DNA from: an uncultured Collinsella sp.
GTDB lineage: Bacteria; Actinomycetota; Coriobacteriia; Coriobacteriales; Coriobacteriaceae
Assembly: GCA_902465465.1 (NCBI GenBank)
Contig: CABQNF010000015.1
Location: 1 to 12,284, forward strand
Reading direction: 5' to 3'
Length of the DNA stretch: 12,284 bases
In this document: positions 7,258-12,284 of the stretch, piece by piece
Position numbering within the stretch: the first letter of the stretch is position 1
Layout: the number at the start of each line of letters is the position of its first letter
Translations under genes and position numbers: made by a program
Notes under the pieces: model-generated
Told to the model about the DNA's origin: nothing
The model's database searches: none
The model's input: only the letters and a program-made list of their open reading frames with translations

Positions 7258-7704
7258 GTGCGTGCGGTGGTGCAGCGCGTACTCAACGCCGGCGTGACGG
7301 TCGACGGCGAGTGCGTGGGCCGCATTGGACGCGGCTACCTGGTGCTGCTGGGTGTGGGCCATGGCGATACGCGTGCCGAGGCCGATAAGCTGTGGGGCAA
7401 GCTCCGCGGGCTGCGCATCAACGAGGACGAGAACGGCAAGACCAACTTGGCGCTTGCCGATGTCGACGGTGAGGTGCTCGTGGTGTCGCAGTTCACGCTG
7501 TTCGCTGACTGCCGCCACGGTCGCCGCCCATCGTTTACGGATGCCGGCGCGCCCGATGTTGCCAACGAGCTCTACGAGTACTTCCTGACGCTCGTTCGCC
7601 AAGATGTCGAACACGTGGCGCACGGCATTTTTGGCGCCGATATGAAAGTCGACTTGGTCAACGACGGCCCATTCACCATCGTCTTGGACACCGATAACCT
7701 TTAG
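7258..7704 (+). CDS. dtd: D-aminoacyl-tRNA deacylase (148 aa)
   Basis: Dtd hydrolyses D-aminoacyl-tRNAs (and Gly-tRNA-Ala) and so protects translation from D-amino acids. The two signature motifs that build the dimer-interface active site are present: SQFTLFAD (77-84) and NDGPFT (135-140, containing the Gly-Pro element that excludes L-amino acids). RRPSFTDAGAP (89-99) and GIFGADMKVDL (123-133) are also typical. Length is normal. It starts with GTG at 7258, six bases after GAGGAG inside the end of rdgB and three bases after the rdgB stop, so translation is probably coupled. The location, near a racemase gene that makes D-glutamate, is suggestive but dtd is a common housekeeping gene. Confidence 0.95.
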   Translation: MRAVVQRVLNAGVTVDGECVGRIGRGYLVLLGVGHGDTRAEADKLWGKLRGLRINEDENGKTNLALADVDGEVLVVSQFTLFADCRHGRRPSFTDAGAPDVANELYEYFLTLVRQDVEHVAHGIFGADMKVDLVNDGPFTIVLDTDNL

Positions 7705-7732
7705 GTTACGCGGTTTTACCAAACCGCGTAAC
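7705..7732 (+). repeat. Perfect palindrome directly after dtd, copy 1
   Basis: Arms GTTACGCGGTTT (7705-7716) and AAACCGCGTAAC (7721-7732) are perfectly complementary around a TACC loop, starting on the base after the dtd stop codon. No T-run follows. A near-identical palindrome follows lysS at 12222-12248. It may act as a 3'-end hairpin (terminator-like or protecting the mRNA end) or be a REP-like dispersed repeat. Confidence 0.7.
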
Positions 7733-7790
7733 AACTGGTCATGCGAGATTGTCGTCTGGTACGTATTTGGGACGGGGCTTATTTAGCTAC

Positions 7791-7820
7791 TTGCGTATGG
7801 CGGCAGCAGGGTGCTATAGT
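7791..7820 (+). promoter_or_regulatory. Probable promoter for veg-ispE
   Basis: An extended -10, TGCTATAGT (TATAGT at 7815-7820, preceded by TGC), lies 18 bases after TTGCGT (7791-7796). The -35 is poor, which an extended -10 can compensate. Transcription would start near 7827, about 60 bases before the veg ATG. The 7733-7790 stretch before it shows nothing I can assign. Confidence 0.5.
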
Positions 7821-7840
7821 ATTAGAGTTTTGTCTATCTT

Positions 7841-7860
7841 AGGGGTATTATCCCCTTTTT
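7841..7860 (+). terminator. Small terminator-like hairpin in the veg leader
   Basis: AGGGG (7841-7845), six-base loop, CCCCT (7852-7856), then four further T residues. It sits between the probable promoter and the veg SD. It could be an attenuator, or the terminator of transcription coming from dtd if the promoter call is wrong. The stem is short, five base pairs. Confidence 0.4.
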
Positions 7861-7887
7861 GAATTGCACCTTCTGGAGGCCCTGTTC

Positions 7888-8184
7888 ATGGAAGAGATGG
7901 AAGTCAATCACGTCGACGACATCCACGAGAAGCTGACCGATATGGTGGGCGATCGCGTCAAGGTTAAGGCCAACATGGGCCGTACCCGCGTCGTCGAGCG
8001 CATGGGCACCATCAAGAGCGTCCACCCCGCCGTCTTTATCGTCGAGGTTGACGAGCGTCGTGGCCGCAAGTCGCGTCAGTCCTACCAGTATATCGATGTG
8101 CTCACCGGTCAGGTCGAGCTGTTCGACCCCGAGAGCGGCGAGCACATCTTTACCCCGCTCGGCAATCAGCTCGAGGAGCATTAA
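7888..8184 (+). CDS. veg: Veg-family protein (DUF1021, 98 aa)
   Basis: The middle of the protein aligns by eye with Bacillus subtilis Veg. Shared features are a hydrophilic helix ending near residue 20, a VKVKANMGR core (24-32), VERMGTI (36-42), PAVFIVEVD (47-55) and SYQYIDVLTGQVEL (65-78), predicting a small beta-rich cytoplasmic protein. In Bacillus, Veg stimulates biofilm matrix production, but its biochemical activity is not settled. This copy is about 12 residues longer than Bacillus Veg, with an acidic start and an extra tail after residue 79. The ATG at 7888 has GGAGG eight bases upstream; a second in-frame ATG at 7897 is possible. It is followed two bases later by ispE, and the same veg-then-ispE neighbourhood occurs in Bacillus, which supports the call. 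Confidence 0.85.
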   Translation: MEEMEVNHVDDIHEKLTDMVGDRVKVKANMGRTRVVERMGTIKSVHPAVFIVEVDERRGRKSRQSYQYIDVLTGQVELFDPESGEHIFTPLGNQLEEH

Positions 8185-8186
8185 CG

Positions 8187-9083
8187 GTGACCGATCGGTC
8201 CCTGACTCTTTCCGCGCCGGCAAAGATTAACCTCTACCTGGGGGTTCATACCGAGCGCGATGACCGCGGCTACCACAGGGTCGATTCCCTGATGGCGGCC
8301 GTCGGTCTTTCCGATACCGTGACGGTCACGCCGTCGCAGGCGCTGACCGTCCAGACGGTTCCAGCATCAGATTTTCCCATGCAAAAGAATACGGCGTATC
8401 GGGCTGCGGTTGCTATGGCCGAGCATTATGGTCGCGAGGCAAACATCTGCGTGACGATTGAGAAGCGCATTCCATTGTGCGCCGGCTTGGGCGGCCCCTC
8501 GACGGATGCGGCCGCGGTCATTGTCGCCTTGGCAGAGCTCTGGGGCATTGATCGCACCGACCCAGCGCTCGATGACATTGCGCGGGGCATTGGTGCTGAC
8601 GTCCCGTTCTTTTTGCACGCGAGTCCTGCGTTCTACGTAGGTGGGGGAGACGTGCTGGCAACTGAGTGCCCCGCGCTGCCCGCGACGCCCGTCGTGCTGG
8701 TCAAGCCGCGCGAGGCAAGCGTTTCGACAATTGAAGCCTATCGACGTTTTGACGAGGCCCCGGTGCCTGCGGACAAGCCCGGCGCGATAGCTTCTGCCTT
8801 GCGTGCTGGTGATGCCGAGACGGCATATGCACTCATCCATAACAACCTTGGTGTCATTTCCGCACAGATGGAGTCGCAGATTCAAACGGTCCTCGACTGG
8901 CTGCGTAAACAGGACGGAACCGTTGCTGTAGATGTGTGCGGATCGGGTGCCTGCTCGTTTGCCATTTGCGACACCGCTGCCACGGCCGAAAGGCTTGCCG
9001 ATGCTGCCCAGCAAAATGGCTGGTGGGCCTGCGCGACTGAGCTTATTCCCAACACGGTTCAAATCGATGCGCCAAAGAAATAA
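8187..9083 (+). CDS. ispE: 4-diphosphocytidyl-2-C-methyl-D-erythritol kinase (298 aa)
   Basis: IspE phosphorylates CDP-ME on its 2-hydroxyl in the MEP (non-mevalonate) isoprenoid pathway. It is a GHMP kinase. PAKINLYLGV (11-20) carries the catalytic Lys13, the ATP-binding glycine-rich loop is PLCAGLGGPSTDAA (96-109), GADVPFFL (136-143) carries catalytic Asp138, and motif 3 is CGSGACSF (251-258). The loop differs from the textbook GLGGGSSDAA by Gly to Pro and Ser to Thr. The length fits the family. It starts with GTG at 8187, with GAGGAG eight bases before it, two bases after the veg stop, so the two genes are very probably co-translated. No terminator follows before the tRNA gene 49 bases downstream. 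Confidence 0.93.
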   Translation: MTDRSLTLSAPAKINLYLGVHTERDDRGYHRVDSLMAAVGLSDTVTVTPSQALTVQTVPASDFPMQKNTAYRAAVAMAEHYGREANICVTIEKRIPLCAGLGGPSTDAAAVIVALAELWGIDRTDPALDDIARGIGADVPFFLHASPAFYVGGGDVLATECPALPATPVVLVKPREASVSTIEAYRRFDEAPVPADKPGAIASALRAGDAETAYALIHNNLGVISAQMESQIQTVLDWLRKQDGTVAVDVCGSGACSFAICDTAATAERLADAAQQNGWWACATELIPNTVQIDAPKK

Positions 9084-9091
9084 AAATTTCT

Positions 9092-9124
9092 CTAGCACGC
9101 GGCGAAAATCTTTGTTACTATAGT
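9092..9124 (+). promoter_or_regulatory. Probable promoter of tRNA-Pro
   Basis: TACTATAGT (9116-9124) offers two overlapping -10 hexamers, TACTAT and TATAGT. CTAGCA (9092-9097) is a partial -35, 18 bases before TACTAT. Transcription would start only a few bases before the mature tRNA 5' end at 9133. Readthrough from ispE is an alternative source of the transcript. Confidence 0.4.
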
Positions 9125-9132
9125 CGAGCTAA

Positions 9133-9209
9133 CGGGTTGTGGCTCAGTTTGGTAGAGCACTGCGTTCGGGACGCAGGGGTCGCTGGTTCAAATCCAGTCA
9201 ACCCGACCA
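9133..9209 (+). tRNA. tRNA-Pro, anticodon CGG
   Basis: A complete 77-base cloverleaf with encoded CCA. The acceptor stem is CGGGTTG (9133-9139) with CAACCCG (9199-9205), discriminator A9206 and CCA 9207-9209. The D stem is GCTC/GAGC (9142-9145, 9155-9158). The anticodon stem is CTGCG/CGCAG with loop TTCGGGA, anticodon CGG at 9167-9169 reading codon CCG. The T arm is GCTGG/CCAGT with loop TTCAAAT. All stems pair, with one G-T wobble in the T arm. No intron or suppressor feature. Confidence 0.97.
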
Positions 9210-9219
9210 GAGCATGAGG

Positions 9220-9248
9220 AGGGACCGCTTCTTGCGGTCCCTTTTTTT
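9220..9248 (+). terminator. Strong intrinsic terminator after tRNA-Pro
   Basis: GGGACCGC (9221-9228), loop TTCTT, GCGGTCCC (9234-9241), then seven T residues (9242-9248); A9220 extends the stem. It ends transcription of the tRNA and any readthrough from veg-ispE, about 10 bases after the CCA end. Confidence 0.93.
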
Positions 9249-9256
9249 AGCTAGTG

Positions 9257-9285
9257 TTGTGATACCGCGATACCCGCGGTATACT
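9257..9285 (+). promoter_or_regulatory. tatA promoter with an inverted repeat in the spacer
   Basis: TTGTGA (9257-9262), 17-base spacer and TATACT (9280-9285) form the best sigma-70-type promoter in the window (4/6 and 5/6 matches). The inverted repeat ATACCGCG (9262-9269) / CGCGGTAT (9275-9282), with five bases between, fills the spacer and touches both hexamers. That is where a repressor operator would sit. Start of transcription would be near 9292, about 30 bases before the tatA ATG. Confidence 0.7.
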
Positions 9286-9321
9286 CATTCGAGCTTGTCT
9301 CGCTGTATTGTGGAGGTCTAC

Positions 9322-9597
9322 ATGTTTGGACTGAGGGCTCCTGAGCTCATCATTATTCTCGTCGTTGTCCTGATTATCTTCGGGCCCAAGAACCTGCCGA
9401 AGCTCGGCAAGTCCCTCGGCTCTACCGTCAAGAATATCCGTGAGGGTATGGAGGGCGACGATAAGGCCGAGACCAAGCAGGCCGAGGAGGTCGTGGTCGA
9501 GCAGTCCGAGGAGGACAAGGAGATCGCTGAGCTCGAGGCCAAGCTCGCTGCTGCCAAGAAGAAGCAGGCAGAGGACAGCGACGCGGACGCAGAGTAG
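9322..9597 (+). CDS. tatA: Sec-independent protein translocase TatA/E family (91 aa)
   Basis: A small membrane protein of the Tat pathway, which exports folded proteins carrying twin-arginine signals; TatA oligomerises in the membrane with TatC. The layout is classical: a short N-terminus, one transmembrane helix (about 8-21), the FGPKNLPKLGKSLG hinge and start of the amphipathic helix (20-33), then a charged, mostly acidic tail (44-91) with a likely coiled coil at 62-82. The Phe-Gly before the amphipathic helix is the family hallmark. ATG at 9322 has GGAGG five bases upstream. No tatC or tatB lies beside it; the gene has its own promoter and terminator and stands alone. A TatB-like role is possible, but the short length favours TatA. 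Confidence 0.9.
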   Translation: MFGLRAPELIIILVVVLIIFGPKNLPKLGKSLGSTVKNIREGMEGDDKAETKQAEEVVVEQSEEDKEIAELEAKLAAAKKKQAEDSDADAE

Positions 9598-9622
9598 TCC
9601 CATCCCTTTGGGGTGAGCACCT

Positions 9623-9655
9623 GACCGGCTTGCCCGCAGGCTAGCCGGTCTTTTT
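9623..9655 (+). terminator. Intrinsic terminator after tatA
   Basis: GACCGGCT (9623-9630) pairs with AGCCGGTC (9643-9650). Inside, GCC/GGC (9632-9634, 9639-9641) extends the stem past a T-T mismatch. Five T residues follow (9651-9655), then CGTTTTG. It separates tatA from greA. Confidence 0.9.
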
Positions 9656-9703
9656 CGTTTTGTTGACAGTTGATTGTTTGATCAGAGTTGGGGAGATATC
9701 CGT

Positions 9704-10174
9704 ATGGACGCAAGCCAGATCGTACTGACCGCTGAGGGCCGCCAGAAGCTCGTCGAGGAGCTCGCCTGGCGTGAGGGCGATTACGCCAAGGAGATCGTCG
9801 AGGACATCAAGGAAGCCCGCGCGTTCGGCGACCTTTCGGAGAACTCCGAGTACGACGCCGCTAAGGACAAGCAGGCCCAGAACGCCGCTCGTATTGCCGA
9901 GATCCAGGCCATCCTCGCCAACGCTCAGGTTGCTGCCACCACGGGCGACCTGACCGTCTCCATCGGTTCCACCGTTTCGCTGATTGATCCCAACGGCGAG
10001 GTCATGGAAGTCACGCTCGTCGGTACCACCGAGACCAACTCGCTCGAGCACAAGATTTCCAACGAGTCTCCGGTCGGTCACGCCATCATTGGTCACGGCG
10101 AGGGCGACTCCGTCGAGGTCGTTACGCCTTCCGGCAAGACTCGCGTCTACACCATCGCCAAGATCGCACGCTAG
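9704..10174 (+). CDS. greA: Transcription elongation factor GreA (156 aa)
   Basis: GreA enters the secondary channel of RNA polymerase and stimulates cleavage of backtracked RNA. The N-terminal antiparallel coiled coil (about 2-77) carries the acidic tip in FGDLSENSEYDAA (41-53), with Asp43 and Glu46 matching the E. coli catalytic pair Asp41/Glu44. The C-terminal FKBP-like domain (about 80-156) has the ISNESPVGHAIIGHGEGDSV signature (118-137). Length matches the family (about 158). ATG at 9704 has GGGGAG eight bases before it. A perfect -35-like TTGACA lies at 9663-9668, but no -10 is visible at the right distance, so its promoter is unresolved. lysS follows after 79 bases containing a terminator-like hairpin. 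Confidence 0.96.
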   Translation: MDASQIVLTAEGRQKLVEELAWREGDYAKEIVEDIKEARAFGDLSENSEYDAAKDKQAQNAARIAEIQAILANAQVAATTGDLTVSIGSTVSLIDPNGEVMEVTLVGTTETNSLEHKISNESPVGHAIIGHGEGDSVEVVTPSGKTRVYTIAKIAR

Positions 10175-10202
10175 ACCACGGTCCCGCGTAAAGGTATGTT
10201 TT

Positions 10203-10235
10203 CGCTCCCTGGGACCGAATCCTGGGGAGCGTTTT
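10203..10235 (+). terminator. Terminator-like hairpin between greA and lysS
   Basis: CGCTCCC (10203-10209) pairs with GGGAGCG (10225-10231), followed by TTTT (10232-10235). Only 18 bases separate it from the lysS ATG, and these hold the SD, so no lysS promoter can lie after it. Any lysS transcript must therefore pass it, making it a candidate attenuator rather than a plain operon end. CGGTCCC (10179-10185) is complementary to GGGACCG (10211-10217) in the hairpin loop, so a pseudoknot is possible. Confidence 0.65.
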
Positions 10236-10253
10236 AGTTTGAGGAGCTAACTT

Positions 10254-12218
10254 ATGGCAGAGAACCAGAACGCCGCCGATCAGGCATCGACGCTCAACGA
10301 CGAGCGCGCCACCCGCCTGGCCAAGCGCGCCGCCCTGTTCGAGGCGGGCCAGAACCCCTATCCTGAGCACTCTGAGCTTGAGGACTACGTCGCCGATATC
10401 GAGACTAAGTACGCCGATCTTGCCGATGGTGAGGACACCGAGGATGTCGTGAAGATCGCCGGCCGTGTGGTCGTCAAGCGCGGTCAGGGCAAGATCATGT
10501 TCATCGTCGTGCGCGATGCGACTGCCGAGATTCAGCTGTTCTGCCGTATTAACGACATGGACGAGGCGGCTTGGAGCACGCTTAAGGCCCTCGACTTGGG
10601 CGACATCCTGGGCGTGACCGGCGTGGTCGTGCGCACCAAGCGCGGCCAGCTTTCCGTTGCCCCTAAGAGCGCGACCCTGCTTTCCAAGGCCGTTCGTCCG
10701 CTGCCCGAGAAGTTCCACGGTCTTTCCGACAAGGAGACCCGCTATCGCCAGCGCTATGTCGACCTGATCGCCAACGACGACGTTCGCGAGACCTTCCGTA
10801 AGCGTTCGCAGATTCTCTCCACCTTCCGTCGCTTTATGGAGTCCGACGGCTACATGGAGGTCGAGACCCCCATCCTGCAGACCATCCAGGGCGGCGCTAC
10901 GGCCAAGCCGTTCATTACCCACTTCAACGCGCTCGATCAGGAGTGCTACCTGCGTATTGCCACCGAGCTGCACCTCAAGCGCTGCATCGTCGGCGGTTTT
11001 GAGTGCGTGTTCGAGATCGGCCGCATCTTCCGTAACGAGGGCATGGACCTCACCCACAACCCCGAGTTCACCACGATGGAGGCCTACCGTGCCTTCTCCG
11101 ACCTCGAGGGCATGAAGGCACTCGCCCAGGGCGTCATTAAGGCGGCTAACAAGGCCATCGGCAACCCCGAGGTCATCGAGTACCAGGGCCAGGCCATCGA
11201 CCTTTCTGGTGAGTGGACCAGCCGTCCCATGACCGACATCGTCTCCGACGTGCTCGGCAAGCAGGTCACCATCGACACGCCGGTCGAGGAGCTTGCTGCC
11301 GCCGCGCGCGAGAAGGGCCTGGAGATTAAGCCCGAGTGGACCGCCGGCAAGATTATCGCCGAGATCTACGATGAGCTGGGCGAGGACACCATCGTCAACC
11401 CGACCTTCGTGTGCGATTACCCCATCGAGGTCAGCCCGCTTGCCAAGCGTTTTGAGGACGACCCGCGCCTGACGCACCGCTTTGAGCTGGTTATTGCCGG
11501 CCACGAGTACGCCAACGCGTTCTCCGAGCTCAACGACCCGGTCGACCAGGCCGAGCGCTTTGCCGCTCAGATGGCCGAGAAGGCCGGCGGTGACGACGAG
11601 GCCATGGAGTACGACGAGGACTACGTGCGCGCCCTCGAGTACGGTATGCCTCCCGCGGGCGGCATTGGCATTGGTATCGACCGCGTGGTCATGCTGCTTA
11701 CCAACCAGGCTTCCATCCGCGACGTGCTGCTGTTCCCGCACATGAAGCCCGAGAAGGGTTTCCAGTCCGGTGCCGCTGCCGCCAAGACTGCCGAGGCCGG
11801 CAACGCCGCGAGCCCGTTCGTTAAGTCGCTTAAGCCCACGCTCGATTACTCCAAGATCGCCGTTGAGCCGCTGTTTGAGGAGTTCGTCGACTTTGATACC
11901 TTCTCCAAGAGCGACTTCCGCGCTGTGAAGGTCAAGGCATGCGAGGCCGTCAAGAAGTCCAAGAAGCTGCTGAACTTTACGCTCGACGACGGCACCGGCA
12001 CCGACCGTACCATCCTCTCCGGCATTCACGAGTACTACGAGCCCGAGGACCTGGTCGGCAAGACCTTGCTCGCCATCACCAACCTGCCTCCGCGCAAGAT
12101 GATGGGTATTCCCAGCTGCGGCATGCTGATCAGCGCTGTCCACGAGGAGGAGGGCGAGGAGCGTCTCAATCTGATCCAGCTCGACGCTTCCATCCCCGCC
12201 GGCGCAAAGATGTACTAA
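10254..12218 (+). CDS. lysS: Lysyl-tRNA synthetase, class II, with C-terminal tRNA-binding OB domain (654 aa)
   Basis: LysRS charges tRNA-Lys. The N-terminal anticodon-binding OB domain (about 63-150) and the catalytic core follow E. coli LysRS closely: motif 1 around GYMEVETPIL (199-208), motif 2 FRNEGMDLTHNPEFTTME (259-276), FSELNDPVDQAERF (423-436) and motif 3 GIGIGIDRVVMLL (470-482), with the core ending near 499. Ordinary bacterial enzymes stop about there. Here an Ala-rich linker (about 505-525) leads to a second OB domain (about 541-653) with DFRAVKVKACEAVKKSKKLL (554-573), SGIHEYYEPEDLVGKTL (589-605) and NLPPRKMMGIPSCGMLISA (610-628). This is the tRNA-binding domain seen at the C-terminus of MetRS, in Trbp111 and in EMAPII. 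It probably increases tRNA affinity or dimerises. ATG at 10254 has GAGGAG seven bases before it. Confidence 0.95.
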   Translation: MAENQNAADQASTLNDERATRLAKRAALFEAGQNPYPEHSELEDYVADIETKYADLADGEDTEDVVKIAGRVVVKRGQGKIMFIVVRDATAEIQLFCRINDMDEAAWSTLKALDLGDILGVTGVVVRTKRGQLSVAPKSATLLSKAVRPLPEKFHGLSDKETRYRQRYVDLIANDDVRETFRKRSQILSTFRRFMESDGYMEVETPILQTIQGGATAKPFITHFNALDQECYLRIATELHLKRCIVGGFECVFEIGRIFRNEGMDLTHNPEFTTMEAYRAFSDLEGMKALAQGVIKAANKAIGNPEVIEYQGQAIDLSGEWTSRPMTDIVSDVLGKQVTIDTPVEELAAAAREKGLEIKPEWTAGKIIAEIYDELGEDTIVNPTFVCDYPIEVSPLAKRFEDDPRLTHRFELVIAGHEYANAFSELNDPVDQAERFAAQMAEKAGGDDEAMEYDEDYVRALEYGMPPAGGIGIGIDRVVMLLTNQASIRDVLLFPHMKPEKGFQSGAAAAKTAEAGNAASPFVKSLKPTLDYSKIAVEPLFEEFVDFDTFSKSDFRAVKVKACEAVKKSKKLLNFTLDDGTGTDRTILSGIHEYYEPEDLVGKTLLAITNLPPRKMMGIPSCGMLISAVHEEEGEERLNLIQLDASIPAGAKMY

Positions 12219-12221
12219 CTT

Positions 12222-12248
12222 GTTACGCGGTTCTACGAACCGCGTAAC
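12222..12248 (+). repeat. Perfect palindrome after lysS, copy 2
   Basis: GTTACGCGGTTC (12222-12233), loop TAC, GAACCGCGTAAC (12237-12248), three bases after the lysS stop codon. It matches the palindrome after dtd except for a T-A to C-G change at the top of the stem and a one-base-shorter loop. No T-run follows. The remaining 36 bases of the window hold nothing I can assign. Confidence 0.7.
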
Positions 12249-12284
12249 GGCTCGACGCTGCGCGGGCCGCATTTGGACAATCTG

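Noticed and set aside
9139..9321. Upstream extension of tatA through the tRNA gene
   Set aside because: The extension would translate a tRNA and a terminator; the ATG at 9322 has an SD, and MFGLRAPELI is a typical TatA start.
9663..9691. Promoter for greA with a perfect TTGACA
   Set aside because: No -10-like hexamer lies 16-18 bases downstream, so I do not call it.
10122..12272. A 716-codon minus-strand frame covering lysS
   Set aside because: LysRS is unmistakable on the plus strand. The antisense product is rich in Leu, Val, Gly and Ala with no recognisable motif and no convincing SD.
1..12284. Mobile elements, CRISPR arrays, defence or biosynthetic clusters
   Set aside because: No transposase, integrase, spaced repeats or cluster-type genes are seen; all large genes are housekeeping families.

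Overview
The window reads as a chromosomal housekeeping segment of a high-GC Gram-positive bacterium, most likely a member of the Coriobacteriia (Collinsella-like); I infer this without a database search. The grounds are the GC-rich codon use with strong Shine-Dalgarno (SD) sites, the murI-rph-rdgB order familiar from Actinobacteria, a Veg-family gene directly before ispE as in Firmicutes, a MurE whose substrate motif is not the meso-diaminopimelate type, and a lysyl-tRNA synthetase with an extra C-terminal tRNA-binding domain. I see no mobile element, CRISPR array, phage gene or defence locus.

Layout. On the minus strand, asnB (24-1892) is preceded by a long leader. That leader holds a 16-codon mini-ORF with its own SD, whose codons overlap the 5' arm of an intrinsic terminator, and then a second hairpin close to the asnB SD. 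All other genes are on the plus strand. A cell-wall and nucleotide/RNA block comprises murE-like (2292-3809), a HAD phosphatase (3840-4751), murI (4803-5687) and rph (5741-6466), closed by a terminator whose stem contains the rph stop codon. Next come rdgB (6613-7254) and dtd (7258-7704), three bases apart, closed by a perfect palindrome. A promoter and a small terminator-like hairpin precede veg (7888-8184) and ispE (8187-9083). tRNA-Pro(CGG) (9133-9209) follows with a strong terminator. tatA (9322-9597) is a single-gene unit with a clear promoter, an inverted repeat inside that promoter and its own terminator. greA (9704-10174) and lysS (10254-12218) end the window, with a terminator-like hairpin between them and a second copy of the dtd-type palindrome after lysS.

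How the genes work together. MurI makes D-glutamate and the MurE-type ligase adds the third residue of the peptidoglycan stem peptide. RNase PH trims tRNA 3' ends, RdgB removes non-canonical purine triphosphates, and Dtd removes D-amino acids from mischarged tRNAs. IspE serves the MEP isoprenoid pathway, TatA the Tat export system, GreA rescues backtracked RNA polymerase, LysS charges tRNA-Lys, and AsnB makes asparagine.

The genes are mostly ordinary. The most interesting material is in the leaders and 3' ends: the asnB leader attenuator, the greA-lysS junction, and the two dispersed palindromes that differ by a compensatory base-pair change. The LysRS fusion is the most unusual protein architecture.
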